A stretch of 64,000 nucleotides of DNA from a bacterium (GTDB taxonomy: Bacteria; Planctomycetota; Planctomycetia; Pirellulales; Pirellulaceae), in the NCBI GenBank assembly GCA_030430075.1, contig JAUIGN010000007.1, positions 150,458 to 214,457 on the forward strand, written 5' to 3'. The notes beneath the pieces are model-generated. The model made no database searches. It was not told where the DNA came from and worked only from the letters and a program-made list of their open reading frames with translations. A program made the translations under genes and the position numbers. This document shows, piece after piece, positions 16,694 through 25,296 of the stretch (position 1 is its first letter; each line of letters opens with the position of its first letter).

Positions 16694-18643
16694 ATGTGGT
16701 TTCATGTTGGTCGGATCTGCGCTGTTGGGTTTCTGGCATTCAGCCTCTTTGCGACGGGTTGCAGAAGGAGCACACCGGTTGTGGACAACCAACCCGATCC
16801 ACCGCCCGTTGAAGACGACAGCGGGCAGCATGGCGATGGCGATGAACAAGCCGAGCCCGACGACGGCTATGAGTATTCAGGCGATGAAGCGGTCTATTTG
16901 GAGCAAGGCTGGAACGAGGAGGATCGGCAGCGGTTCTACTTTCTCGGGCAGGGCTCGCAGTTGGTCCCGTACAACTGGTTTATTCACTTGCAACTTCCCG
17001 GCACGGACCAGCTCCTCAGATCGGATGCCCATCTGGCGGGGCTGGGATTCATCACGCAGGCGCCGGGTGACCGAAATCCGGATGGGCTGCCGATCGGCTT
17101 TGTGAAGGACACGCATGTCGTGCCGATCGAGACAAAGGCTGCCTTTCTGGGTAGCGACTATTCGCCCGGCAATTTGCCCAAGGACCGTGACTGGCTCGGC
17201 CTGACGTGTGCCGCCTGCCATACGGCGGACCTGATCTGTGGCGACACCGTCGTTCGTATCGACGGCGGCGCGGCCATGTCGGACCTCGAGCGGTTCCTGA
17301 GCTCGTTGGCCGAATCGATGCGAGCCACCGCGGATGACGACGAAGCGTTTGCGGCATTTGCCAAACGTATCCAGGATGCACCCAACGGCGGCGAGTTTGC
17401 CGCCCCGCCGCGTGAAGAGTTTGCAGCGTATACGCTCGTCATCGAGGCGTTGGTCGAACGCAATCGGGCGAAACATCCGTATGGTTTGGCGCGTCTGGAT
17501 GCGTTCGGCGCGATTCTCAACCAGATTACGGACGCGGCGCTCAACCTTCCCGAGAACCGTCGCGAATCAAACGCCCCCGTCAGCTACCCGTTCCTTTGGG
17601 ATACGCCCCACATGGATTGGGTGCAGTGGAACAGCGCCGCAGAGATTCCGATCGGGCGCAATACGGGCGAGGTGCTGGGGGTGTTTGCTCACTTCGAACT
17701 AACGGCCGATCCGTCCACCGGATACGCGTCGTCGGCCGACCTGCGGGGGTTGCACGAGCTTGAAGTTGCCTTGCGGCGCCTGCAGGCACCAGCGTGGCCC
17801 GAGCAGTACCTGGGGGATGCGGGGAAGATCGATGAGGCCAAGGCGGCGGCCGGTAAGCAACTGTTTGCCGATCATTGCGCCAACTGCCATAACACCCGTA
17901 ACTACGAGGGAAAATTCGAGATGACCCCGCCGAACGAGACCGGCAGGCAATACATCAAAACGACATCGGTCCCGTTTTCCGCGATCGGGACCGACCCGCA
18001 GATGGTGCTGAATTTTGTCACCCGGACTGCCAATCCCGGCATCCTCAAGGGGACGGTGCAGGATCGCGCGGCGGCCCTGGCTGCGGGCGGCGCGTTCGAC
18101 CCGATCCAGCAGTTGCGGGCAAGTTTGGGCATACCACCGGCGGACTTTACCAAGGAAGTCCCGGCGGGCATGCTGCTCAGCACGGCGGTCGGCGGAGTCA
18201 TCAAGCGGTACTTGGGAGAGGCGTTGGCGAATCGCACGGATGAAGAGAAAGCGGCCATCCTCCTCGACTTGCGAAATGGTCACGCGCCGGACAAGGACAA
18301 CCGGCCTCCCCACGGTGGCGCGGGCTACCGGGCACGTCCCCTGAACGGTGTCTGGGCGACCGCCCCCTATCTGCACAACGGTTCGGTTCCCAACCTGTGG
18401 GAATTGCTGAAGCCGGCCGAGGAACGCGTCAAGTCATTCCACGTCGGCTGCCGTGAATTCGATCCGCAGCACGTCGGGTTGAGTACCGAGGAAGTGCCTG
18501 GTTCGTTTCATTTTCAGACGGAGTCCGACGGGAAGCCGATCCCGGGCAATTCGAACCAGGGTCACACGGGCCCCGAACATGGGACGGACTGGACCGACGA
18601 GCAGAAGTGGCAGGTGATCGAGTACATCAAGACGTTGCGGTAA
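16694..18643 (+). CDS. Dihaem c-type cytochrome lipoprotein, RoxA-like
   Basis: 649 residues. A lipoprotein signal ends in LFATGC (Cys23), so the protein is membrane-attached outside the cytoplasm. An acidic linker runs to about residue 65. Two haem-binding motifs are present: CAACH (172-176) and CANCH (395-399). The C-terminal region reads YRARPLNGVWATAPYLHNGS followed by VPNLWELL, which is characteristic of RoxA-like dihaem oxygenases/peroxidases and related proteins. The true RoxA cleaves rubber; most relatives have unknown substrates. It lies tail to tail with a catalase-like gene (83 bases apart), suggesting a peroxide or organic oxidation theme. Confidence 0.82.
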   Translation: MWFHVGRICAVGFLAFSLFATGCRRSTPVVDNQPDPPPVEDDSGQHGDGDEQAEPDDGYEYSGDEAVYLEQGWNEEDRQRFYFLGQGSQLVPYNWFIHLQLPGTDQLLRSDAHLAGLGFITQAPGDRNPDGLPIGFVKDTHVVPIETKAAFLGSDYSPGNLPKDRDWLGLTCAACHTADLICGDTVVRIDGGAAMSDLERFLSSLAESMRATADDDEAFAAFAKRIQDAPNGGEFAAPPREEFAAYTLVIEALVERNRAKHPYGLARLDAFGAILNQITDAALNLPENRRESNAPVSYPFLWDTPHMDWVQWNSAAEIPIGRNTGEVLGVFAHFELTADPSTGYASSADLRGLHELEVALRRLQAPAWPEQYLGDAGKIDEAKAAAGKQLFADHCANCHNTRNYEGKFEMTPPNETGRQYIKTTSVPFSAIGTDPQMVLNFVTRTANPGILKGTVQDRAAALAAGGAFDPIQQLRASLGIPPADFTKEVPAGMLLSTAVGGVIKRYLGEALANRTDEEKAAILLDLRNGHAPDKDNRPPHGGAGYRARPLNGVWATAPYLHNGSVPNLWELLKPAEERVKSFHVGCREFDPQHVGLSTEEVPGSFHFQTESDGKPIPGNSNQGHTGPEHGTDWTDEQKWQVIEYIKTLR

Positions 18644-18725
18644 CGGCTGCGGCGCCGCTGCCCATGGGGTGCAGCCATGTCGCCTTTCGCTCCTCGGCAG
18701 CCGACCGCCATTGATCGAGCGACCC

Positions 18726-19802
18726 TCAGCAAGTCCCTCGCCTTGCCAGGCGATGGTCGGCGGAGGCCGTGTACACCGGCCGCCGCAGTCGGTTGATGCC
18801 TCCCAGCGGTTGGTGTTCGGCGAGTGCATGCCAGGGCGTGAAGACGAACTCCTCACACTCGGCGAGGTGCTCGGGAGTATCGAGTCCCGTTTGCGGCGCG
18901 GGGATGGTGATGCGTGCGACCGTGTGTCGCGGCGTGTCTTCCTCTGGCCAGAATTCGGTGGCGTCTTCGATGTGGAGGTCGGCCTCTCCGGCCCGCCGGA
19001 CCTGAACCTTGAAATCGAATACGATATCCTCGTTCCCCGCCATGGTCGTTTGGAGCGCCTCGCGTAGATAGTCGGCCGTCGGGTTCTGGGGAATCACCTG
19101 GGGCTTCTCCGGCCCGGCCGGGACCGCGGCGACATGCATCGCTCGATCCGCCCCAAAGAGGAATGGAGCGGCCCCGAAATACGGAACCTCCATCGGGTTG
19201 GCCACCGGCTGGCTCTTGATCCGGTTGACGACGTCCAACGATTTCTTGATCCGCAGGAATTCGGCCCGTCCCGCGGGATCGGTGGGAACCGGGCCTTGGA
19301 GCGGTGCAAAGAAGGCGAGGGGATTGTCATCGAATTGCAGCAGGATTTGCTGCAGCTTGAGATAGTCGGAGACGTTCGCAAAGGCAAACTGCGGTGTGTT
19401 GATCAAGAGGAAATCCTGCGACGCCCTCCCACCATCCTGGTAGAGGACCTGGCCGGGGACGTCCCGCACCTTGATCGCCATGCCTCGACTGCCGTTCTCG
19501 CCGTTGCGGAGGTCTTCGCGAACCAGGGTGTCGGCGTTGGAGTAGCGAATCACCGCATCGAAACTCGCTCCTGGCCGGCGAAACAGGCCAACCTGCAAAC
19601 TCTTGTCGATGTCGGGCAAGACATCGAATCTGGCATTCACACATCCGTGTGACTTCGGATGAACCCCGCGCAGCATCTGCTGCGGAGAGGGGTACCGCTT
19701 GTCCAGCAGCTTCAACATGAGCTGGGCAATCTCTTGGATCTGCCGCTGCTCTTCGGCCGGATCGGGGATGCTCTCAAACGGATTCGTCGGTGTGTCTGAC
19801 AT
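18726..19802 (-). CDS. Catalase-like haem protein (catalase/allene-oxide-synthase superfamily)
   Basis: 358 residues, shorter than true catalases (about 480 or more). The N-terminal part has HGCVNARFDVLP, the equivalent of the catalase region around the distal histidine, then ASFDAVIRYSNAD, GSRGMAIKVRDVPG and QDFLLINTPQFAFAN, all patterns of the catalase-like fold. The C-terminus has GGINRLRRPVYTASADHRL, where the tyrosine is the probable proximal haem ligand. No signal peptide is seen. Relatives include peroxidases and fatty-acid hydroperoxide enzymes, so true catalase activity is not assured. Confidence 0.8.
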   Translation of the reverse strand: MSDTPTNPFESIPDPAEEQRQIQEIAQLMLKLLDKRYPSPQQMLRGVHPKSHGCVNARFDVLPDIDKSLQVGLFRRPGASFDAVIRYSNADTLVREDLRNGENGSRGMAIKVRDVPGQVLYQDGGRASQDFLLINTPQFAFANVSDYLKLQQILLQFDDNPLAFFAPLQGPVPTDPAGRAEFLRIKKSLDVVNRIKSQPVANPMEVPYFGAAPFLFGADRAMHVAAVPAGPEKPQVIPQNPTADYLREALQTTMAGNEDIVFDFKVQVRRAGEADLHIEDATEFWPEEDTPRHTVARITIPAPQTGLDTPEHLAECEEFVFTPWHALAEHQPLGGINRLRRPVYTASADHRLARRGTC

Positions 19803-20101
19803 GTCCGTAGCCTCGATGGAAGTGAGAGATTGGTGGATGCTCCGTCGGTCGAACTTAGCAGCGCCGCAACGCCGTGGATAGCTGGCCCGGAAGCCGCGTC
19901 AACCGGCAAGCCCCCCGGGCCCGAAGCGCGGCCTGTGCCGGACCGACGTCTTGAGAGGTCCGGGGCACGTCCACTTCGCGACTTCACATCCGTGACACCC
20001 GAACGGTCCCCCTGGTAGCATGATTGCATGACGTGTCCGGCCCGGTTGCGCCACGGTTGCCCGGGCGCCCGCGCCGCACATGGATCCACGGAGAGCTGCA
20101 G

Positions 20102-20470
20102 ATGAGTAGACAGAAGCTTCGTCGCCAAGCGGCAAAACCGCGCATCAAGGTCTGGCTGGAGATCAATGGCGACTACGTCTTTGGGCGCGGAATTTGTGAC
20201 ATTCTGCAGGCGGTGCGGAAAGCGGGGTCCATCAAAGGCGCGGCGCTGCAGGTCGGCAAGAGCTACCGGCATGTTTGGGCTCGCGTCAAAGACGCCGAAG
20301 AGGCAATCGGTGAACCGCTCGTCACGACACAAGTCGGCGGCAAGACGGCGCGGAGAAGCGCCCTGACACCGCTGGCTGAAGAACTTGTCAGCGATTTCGT
20401 TTCTCTGCGGCAAACGATGACGGAACAGGTGGGCGAGGAATTCGACAAACGATTCGCCAGCTTGCAGTAG
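20102..20470 (+). CDS. ModE-like winged-helix regulator
   Basis: 122 residues from the ATG at 20102, with GGAGAG about ten bases upstream; an in-frame ATG at 20024 lacks such a site. After a basic N-terminus, KVWLEINGDYVFGRGICDIL leads into a LysR-like winged helix (KAGSIKGAALQVGKSYRHVW, ARVKDAEEAIGEPLV, then TALTPLAEEL-like end). This is the N-terminal DNA-binding domain of ModE without the molybdate-binding TOBE domains, a common stand-alone form. It precedes a membrane protein gene by 169 bases and may control it. Ligand sensing is not evident from the sequence. Confidence 0.8.
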   Translation: MSRQKLRRQAAKPRIKVWLEINGDYVFGRGICDILQAVRKAGSIKGAALQVGKSYRHVWARVKDAEEAIGEPLVTTQVGGKTARRSALTPLAEELVSDFVSLRQTMTEQVGEEFDKRFASLQ

Positions 20471-20570
20471 GCCGACGCCGAACCGTTGCCAGGGGTGTGC
20501 TCAGCAGGAGTCCGTCGCGCAGTGCGGACCAGCCTTGCAAACGCAGTCGCCGTGTGGCATGATTCTGAGC

Positions 20571-20592
20571 AAATGGCACGGGCGTGCCATTT
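20571..20592. promoter_or_regulatory. Perfect palindrome, candidate operator
   Basis: AAATGGCACG and CGTGCCATTT are exact inverted repeats around a GG centre. The site lies 47 bases before the GTG start of the membrane protein gene and 100 bases after the ModE-like gene. No T-run follows, so it is not a standard terminator. It is a reasonable binding site for the ModE-like protein or another dimeric regulator, but this is inference. Confidence 0.5.
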
Positions 20593-20639
20593 GAGGCAAG
20601 AGCAATCCAGCATCGATCATACCGTTTGGCGGAGTCACC

Positions 20640-21374
20640 GTGTTTGTCCCTCAACTGCCCGTTCACGACGGACTGTTTGTCCGCAGCCGCTTGCGTGCTG
20701 GTCGCACAACCTCGGATCAAGTTCGCCTTTGGGAGTTGGCTTGGCTGACAGCAATGGGGTGCGGTGCGGCGTCGCTGGCCACGTTCTGGGACTGGAGCCT
20801 GGGCATTCCGGGCCACGCGATCTTGCGGATCGTCTTTCCAATGACGCTTGGGTTAGCGCTGGTTCCTCGGCACGGGGGCGGTCTCGTCATGGGGGCTTCT
20901 GCGCTCGCAACGACGGCTGCTTGCAAAGCTGCGGGACACAGCACTCCGGGGCTGGGTGCAATGACCAGCCTGGTCGCTTTCGGGCCGATTCTGGATCTGA
21001 TGCTGTGGCGTGTTCGCAGCGGCTGGCTCCTGTTCGCTGGGTTTGCCGCCGCGGGGCTGGCGAGCAACCTGCTGGCGTACGCGGTCCGTGGCGGAGGCCG
21101 GTTGCTCGGCATTGGTCGAGCGTCTGCGGGGCTGAGTCGTGGTGCGGGGTTGGGCCACGGCAGCGGCCTGGGTGGCGGCGGGGGCCTGGGTGGCGGCGGG
21201 GGCCTGGGTGGCGGCAGGGGTGTGGCTGCCGAGTCGCTGACGGCAACTGCGGCTGATCCCTGGTGGATGTACGCGCCATTCACCTATGTGACGTGTGGGC
21301 TGTTGGCCGGCTTCATCTGTGCGGCAATCTGGTTTGCCGCCCGTCCTCGCCGCGCGCAATCCGCCCAAGGTTAA
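20640..21374 (+). CDS. Integral membrane protein of unknown function
   Basis: 244 residues from a GTG at 20640, with GGCGGAG six to ten bases upstream. About six membrane segments are visible, among them LAWLTAMGCGAASLATFW, ILRIVFPMTLGLALVP, MTSLVAFGPILDLMLW, GWLLFAGFAAAGLASNLLAY and YVTCGLLAGFICAAIWFAA. Between the fifth and last segments is a Gly-rich loop (LGGGGGLGGGGGLGGG) encoded by an 18-bp unit repeated three times at about 21168-21220. The overall layout recalls small substrate-binding membrane subunits of ECF transporters, but I see no diagnostic motif. It follows a ModE-like regulator and precedes a TiaS-like gene by five bases. Confidence 0.7.
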   Translation: MFVPQLPVHDGLFVRSRLRAGRTTSDQVRLWELAWLTAMGCGAASLATFWDWSLGIPGHAILRIVFPMTLGLALVPRHGGGLVMGASALATTAACKAAGHSTPGLGAMTSLVAFGPILDLMLWRVRSGWLLFAGFAAAGLASNLLAYAVRGGGRLLGIGRASAGLSRGAGLGHGSGLGGGGGLGGGGGLGGGRGVAAESLTATAADPWWMYAPFTYVTCGLLAGFICAAIWFAARPRRAQSAQG

Positions 21375-21379
21375 CGATC

Positions 21380-22093
21380 GTGATCTACGTCGGGATCGAC
21401 GATACGGACACGGTTGACAGCCGTGGCACGAACCAGCTTGCCAAGGCGCTCGCCAGGCGCGTGGCGGGGCGATTTACCTGCCAGCGCATTGTCCGGCATC
21501 AGTTGCTCGACGATCCCCGCGTTCCCTACACATCCAAGAACGGCTCGGCGTCGATCGTTTTCGAGCCAAACGTGGCGGACTGGACGGTCGCATCGTTTGC
21601 CCGCACCTTGCGCCAGATTATGGAGGAAGACTTCGTGTCGGGCAGCGACCCGGGGTTGTGTGTTGCCACGACCGTCGCGGACCAGATCGTGGATTTCGCC
21701 GAGCGTTGCCAGCGAGAACTCATGACGCAACATGAAGCGGTCGAGTTGGCGGCCGAACACAACGTCTGGCTGGCCGGCCTGGGAGGGACCAACGACGGCA
21801 TGATCGGAGCCCTCGCGGCGGTCGGTCTGGCCGCGGCCGACGATGGGGGACGGGTCGTTCAGTGGCAGAATTGGCCGGATGACTTGAGTGGGTGCGTGCC
21901 ACTGGAAACCATTCGGGCACGAGCAATCGACGTGCGTGAAGTCAACCAGCTGAAGCAAGTATCGGCGGGAAACGTCGATGTGGGGAAGCACCTGCGCCCC
22001 AACTGGCGCAGCGGTCGCTGCGTCCTGTTCGTCGCGGCGAGGGACCCGGCGTCAGAAGTTGAAGCCGATTGGAGTGCACTCAAGATACCATGA
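21380..22093 (+). CDS. TiaS-like protein (tRNA(Ile2) agmatinylcytidine synthetase-related)
   Basis: 237 residues from the GTG at 21380. The opening [10 protein letters not shown], followed by [15 protein letters not shown], matches the N-terminal domain of the TiaS family, whose archaeal members modify the wobble C of tRNA(Ile2). The [13 protein letters not shown] stretch, [13 protein letters not shown] and [20 protein letters not shown] also fit. The C-terminal zinc-ribbon and OB domains of archaeal TiaS are absent, so this short bacterial form may do something else. Bacteria normally modify this base with TilS. It is the third gene of a cluster with a ModE-like regulator and a membrane protein, and its stop overlaps the next start (ATGA). 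Confidence 0.65.
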   Translation: MIYVGIDDTDTVDSRGTNQLAKALARRVAGRFTCQRIVRHQLLDDPRVPYTSKNGSASIVFEPNVADWTVASFARTLRQIMEEDFVSGSDPGLCVATTVADQIVDFAERCQRELMTQHEAVELAAEHNVWLAGLGGTNDGMIGALAAVGLAAADDGGRVVQWQNWPDDLSGCVPLETIRARAIDVREVNQLKQVSAGNVDVGKHLRPNWRSGRCVLFVAARDPASEVEADWSALKIP

Positions 22094-22998
22094 CTCAAAT
22101 TATGATGAACCGACACCGGCCGTCCCACCGCCCAGCGGGATTCACACTGGTCGAGTTACTTGTTGTGATTGCGATCATTGGGATCTTGGTCGCCTTATTG
22201 CTTCCTGCAGTGCAGGCGGCCCGCGAGGCGGCTCGGCGCATGTCATGCAAGAACAACCTCCGGCAACTCGGGTTGGCGCTGCACAATTATCACGACACCT
22301 TGAAAACGATGCCCCCTGGAGTGCTCGGCACGTCCGGTTCGAGGTCCGCCAACCATCGCTTGCACACCTGGATGGCCCTGTTATTGCCGTACATCGAGCA
22401 AGCCAACTTGCAGAACGCGTATGATTTCAACTTCCGCTTCGACCATCCGAATAACGGGCCGGCCGTCATCCAGCGCGTGCCGGTCTTCGCCTGTCCCTCG
22501 CACGACGCGGAACTGATCGCGGACAAATATGGGACGAATGAATATGCCGCGTCCGCCGGAACGCGTCCCGGCATGGACGACGGCTTGCTGTATCCGATGT
22601 CCGCAACACGCATGCGGGACATCACCGATGGAACGTCTCAGACGCTGGCGGTAGGCGAGATTGCTTTCGAGCTTGGCGGCTGGGCGCGCGGCGCGATCAA
22701 CAGCGGCAGCGGCGGCGGTGGGGGAGGCGGCGGCGGTGGCGGCGGCCAAGGGTTCGCTCGAGGGGTCCTCCGCTGGTACCGGGCGCAGCCCGGATGCGCC
22801 CGGGCTGGCATCAACCTGCCGCCAACCGGTTGTTCGGGAAACGCGGAACAGCGATTTCAGTTTTCCAGCCGGCACCCCGGTGGTTGCCACTTCGCGCTCG
22901 CCGACGGTAGCTGCCGCTTTCTGGCGGAGACCATCGACCTCGCTACGCTGGCCGCGTTGACGACGCGTTCCGGCAACGAGGTCACGGGCGAATTCTAG
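22090..22998 (+). CDS. DUF1559 domain protein with pilin-like N-terminus
   Basis: 302 residues. A type IV pilin-like prepilin motif ([20 protein letters not shown]) is followed by [20 protein letters not shown] and the DUF1559 domain, ending in [20 protein letters not shown]. Such proteins are exported and cleaved by prepilin peptidase and occur in large numbers in planctomycetes; their function is unknown. The gene starts inside the stop of the TiaS-like gene (ATGA). A Gly-rich stretch of about 18 residues (near 208-225, [18 protein letters not shown]) interrupts the domain. The stop codon abuts the first of three 115-bp repeats. Confidence 0.9.
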   Translation: MTQIMMNRHRPSHRPAGFTLVELLVVIAIIGILVALLLPAVQAAREAARRMSCKNNLRQLGLALHNYHDTLKTMPPGVLGTSGSRSANHRLHTWMALLLPYIEQANLQNAYDFNFRFDHPNNGPAVIQRVPVFACPSHDAELIADKYGTNEYAASAGTRPGMDDGLLYPMSATRMRDITDGTSQTLAVGEIAFELGGWARGAINSGSGGGGGGGGGGGGQGFARGVLRWYRAQPGCARAGINLPPTGCSGNAEQRFQFSSRHPGGCHFALADGSCRFLAETIDLATLAALTTRSGNEVTGEF

Positions 22999-23343
22999 CG
23001 AGGCAGGGCCTCGGACCAATAGCGAGCTGACGCTCGCGGCATGTTCGTCCACTCCCGTTGGTCGCTCAAAGTTGACTCATTCGTAAAGTCAAAATCTGAT
23101 ACAAGCCTTCTATCGAGGCAGGGCCTCGGGCCGACGGCGAGCTGACGCTCGCGGCATGTTCGTCCGCTCCCGTTGGTCGCTCAAAGTTGACTCATTCGTA
23201 AAGCCAAAACCTGATACAAGCCTTCTATCGAGGCAGGGCCTCGGGCCGACGGCGAGCTGACGCTCGCGGCATGTTCGTCCGCTCCCGTTGGTCGCTCAAA
23301 GTTGACTCATTCGTAAAGTCAAAATCTGATACAAGCCTTCTAT
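22999..23343 (+). repeat. Dispersed 115-bp double-hairpin element, three tandem copies
   Basis: Copies begin at 22999, 23114 and 23229, each 115 bases. Each starts with a hairpin CGAGGC-AGG-GCCTCG, then a second hairpin GCGAGC-TGAC-GCTCGC, then a conserved tail that includes CGTTGGTCGCTCAAA and GACTCATTCGTAAAG and ends near GATACAAGCC. Two more copies lie at 45904-46016 and 49610-49722, all in the same orientation. The first copy begins right after the stop codon of the DUF1559 gene. It is a REP-like, non-coding element and may end transcription of the upstream gene. Confidence 0.9.
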
Positions 23344-23403
23344 CCCGAGCGAACCATTGGCCGCCGCGGACGACCCGCGTCGAGCACGTGGGGGAGGCTG
23401 CGT

Positions 23404-24681
23404 TCAGAGGCGTTGGAAGACGCGGCCGAACTGAGCGGGGCAGGGGATCTCGCGCGGTTCGAATGACCGCCCCTCGGTCGTGTAATCACTGATATCGACC
23501 GTTCCGCCTCCGTTTTCAGCACTCTCATAGCCTGCCATCAGGACGGCCATTGTATCCCACGCCAGCAGTGCGCCCGCTTGCGGGTATTGATCCTCCACCA
23601 GCGCGCAGGCGACCGCGTCGGCCATCTCATTGACGTACCCATGCGAATAGAACTGATTCGGCCGCGGGAAACTGGTGCCCTGCGGTGTGGGTAGCTTCTC
23701 GCGGAAGAGCAGGTTGCCGGCGGGCTCGGCGGCGGGCAGAAACAGTTCGTTCTCGTTATTCGGATTGATCCGCAAATCGTACTGAGCAAAATCGGTGATC
23801 AGCGAGAATTCGTTTCGAATTCCGCTGATGCTCAGGTCATGACCGATCACTTCGGCCACGGTGTGGTCTTCGAACACGACAGTGATTCGGCCAAAATCGT
23901 CGACATTCTGCATCACGCGGAAGTGGTCGCCGCACGATGCGGGTTGGTGCTTGAGCACCTGGAGGGCGATCGCCGAGACGGCGGTCGGCCGGACGGGAGC
24001 GCCGCTGGAAAGGATGCCCTCCACCTGTTTCAGAAACAGGGCCGGTCCGAGCGGATGGCAGGCCTTGTTAAATAGCGAACCGCCGCCCGACTTCGACGGC
24101 GTATCGTAAGCGGGGGCATGCGATCCCTGATGCGCACAGATGCCCCGTTGATAGAGGATCTTGCCCTTCGCTGATTTCTGTGCCTCTTCCAGCAATTCGA
24201 CGACGCCCTTGATGCCGTCGAAGTAAACAAAATCCTCGGCATACAGGAGCTTTGAACCGGAATCGCGGACAACATCAAGCACGTGGGCGAACGATTCCAT
24301 CGCTTCGCGCTTGCGTGTGGCGGCATCGGCCTGGCGGCCCTCCGGATACCCGGGCCAGATGATGGGCGGTTTCTCCAGCACGATCACCGGGACGCCGGCA
24401 CGGGCTGCTTCGATGGTGTAGGGTCCGTGAGCGAAGTTGGCGCAGCAAATGTTGTCGATGTCCGGTTTCACCGCTTCCAGCATCGCCTCGTGATCTTCGA
24501 ATGCCGCTCGGACACCATGGGATTTCGCAAACCGTTGTGCGTTTTCCAATCGCCCGGACACCACACCGGCCAGTTCGATCGTCACTCCGTTGTGGTGTGG
24601 AATCATCGAGTAACAACCGGCCGTGTATTCACCGGCGAATCCCGTACCGTTAATCGCGACGCGCAGCGTACGCTCGGACAT
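23404..24681 (-). CDS. Gfo/Idh/MocA-family oxidoreductase
   Basis: 425 residues from the ATG at 24681, with GGAAACGAAAG upstream. An NAD(P)-binding Rossmann fold opens the protein (LRVAINGTGFAGEYTAGCYS), followed by the family pattern around VKPDIDNICCANFAHG and the catalytic-lysine motif VIVLEKPPIIWPGY. The C-terminal alpha/beta domain carries ICAHQGSHAPAYDTPSKSGG, HPLGPALFL and a later ENGGGTVDISDY end. Members oxidise or reduce sugars, inositols and related compounds. The missing Tat signal suggests a cytoplasmic enzyme. The substrate is unknown, and no catabolic genes adjoin it. Confidence 0.87.
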   Translation of the reverse strand: MSERTLRVAINGTGFAGEYTAGCYSMIPHHNGVTIELAGVVSGRLENAQRFAKSHGVRAAFEDHEAMLEAVKPDIDNICCANFAHGPYTIEAARAGVPVIVLEKPPIIWPGYPEGRQADAATRKREAMESFAHVLDVVRDSGSKLLYAEDFVYFDGIKGVVELLEEAQKSAKGKILYQRGICAHQGSHAPAYDTPSKSGGGSLFNKACHPLGPALFLKQVEGILSSGAPVRPTAVSAIALQVLKHQPASCGDHFRVMQNVDDFGRITVVFEDHTVAEVIGHDLSISGIRNEFSLITDFAQYDLRINPNNENELFLPAAEPAGNLLFREKLPTPQGTSFPRPNQFYSHGYVNEMADAVACALVEDQYPQAGALLAWDTMAVLMAGYESAENGGGTVDISDYTTEGRSFEPREIPCPAQFGRVFQRL

Positions 24682-24937
24682 GCTTTCGTTTCCTTTCGCT
24701 CCGTGGATGATTGCCAGGCAATGGCGGCGACGCGGGCCGGTCGTGGGCACCGCTGCGGCGGACCTCTCAACCAAGTCGGTTCGGCCCGCCTGAGGACCTT
24801 TGCCCGTTGCGGCGGCCGCGTCTGCTGCCAACTGGCGGATTCAAGCGTAATCGGCTATTATAGGCAACCGTTGAAGACCAGCACCCTATTTGGTGGGGTG
24901 CCGTCACGGCACGTTCCACGAACAGTGATCGAAAGAT

Positions 24938-25252
24938 ATGGCACGTAAAATCGTAAACAGGAAAGCTTTACGAGAAGAGGCGGATGCTGCCGAAGCGGCC
25001 GAAAAGGCGGCGGGCGGGACCAAGAAAAAGGCCGCGAAGAAAAAGTCGGCCACCCGAAAGACCCGCAAAAAGAAGGAGGCCGCCGAAGTTCGCGTCAAGT
25101 TGTTCTACGGCGTTTTCAATCAGTCACTCAAACGGGTCGCACTCTTCGAGTTCAACCAGAAGAAGCAGGCGGAGAAGAAGGCGAAAGAGCTGAGCAAAGA
25201 CGGCAAGACGCCGCATTTTGTTCAGAAGGTCAAGGAAGCCATCGAAGAATAG
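24938..25252 (+). CDS. Small lysine-rich conserved planctomycete protein
   Basis: 104 residues. Residues 1-48 are dominated by Lys, Ala, Arg and Glu (GGTKKKAAKKKSATRKTRKK), similar in composition to histone H1-like tails. A compact domain follows, about residues 50-104, with RVKLFYGVFNQSLKRVALFE and then AKELSKDGKTPHFVQKVKEA. The C-terminal half looks like a small conserved domain found in planctomycete genomes. A nucleic-acid-binding role is suggested only by charge. The lipoprotein gene begins 44 bases downstream. Confidence 0.75.
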   Translation: MARKIVNRKALREEADAAEAAEKAAGGTKKKAAKKKSATRKTRKKKEAAEVRVKLFYGVFNQSLKRVALFEFNQKKQAEKKAKELSKDGKTPHFVQKVKEAIEE

Positions 25253-25296
25253 TGCCGCCCGCCTTGAGTTCGCTGGCCTGCAAGAGGTGGTGAAAC

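Noticed and set aside
20571..20592. Rho-independent terminator
   Set aside because: The hairpin is perfect, but no T-run follows on either side.
22999..23343. CRISPR-like array or insertion sequence
   Set aside because: Repeats of 115 bases are contiguous with no spacers, and no transposase gene is present. A REP-like element fits better.
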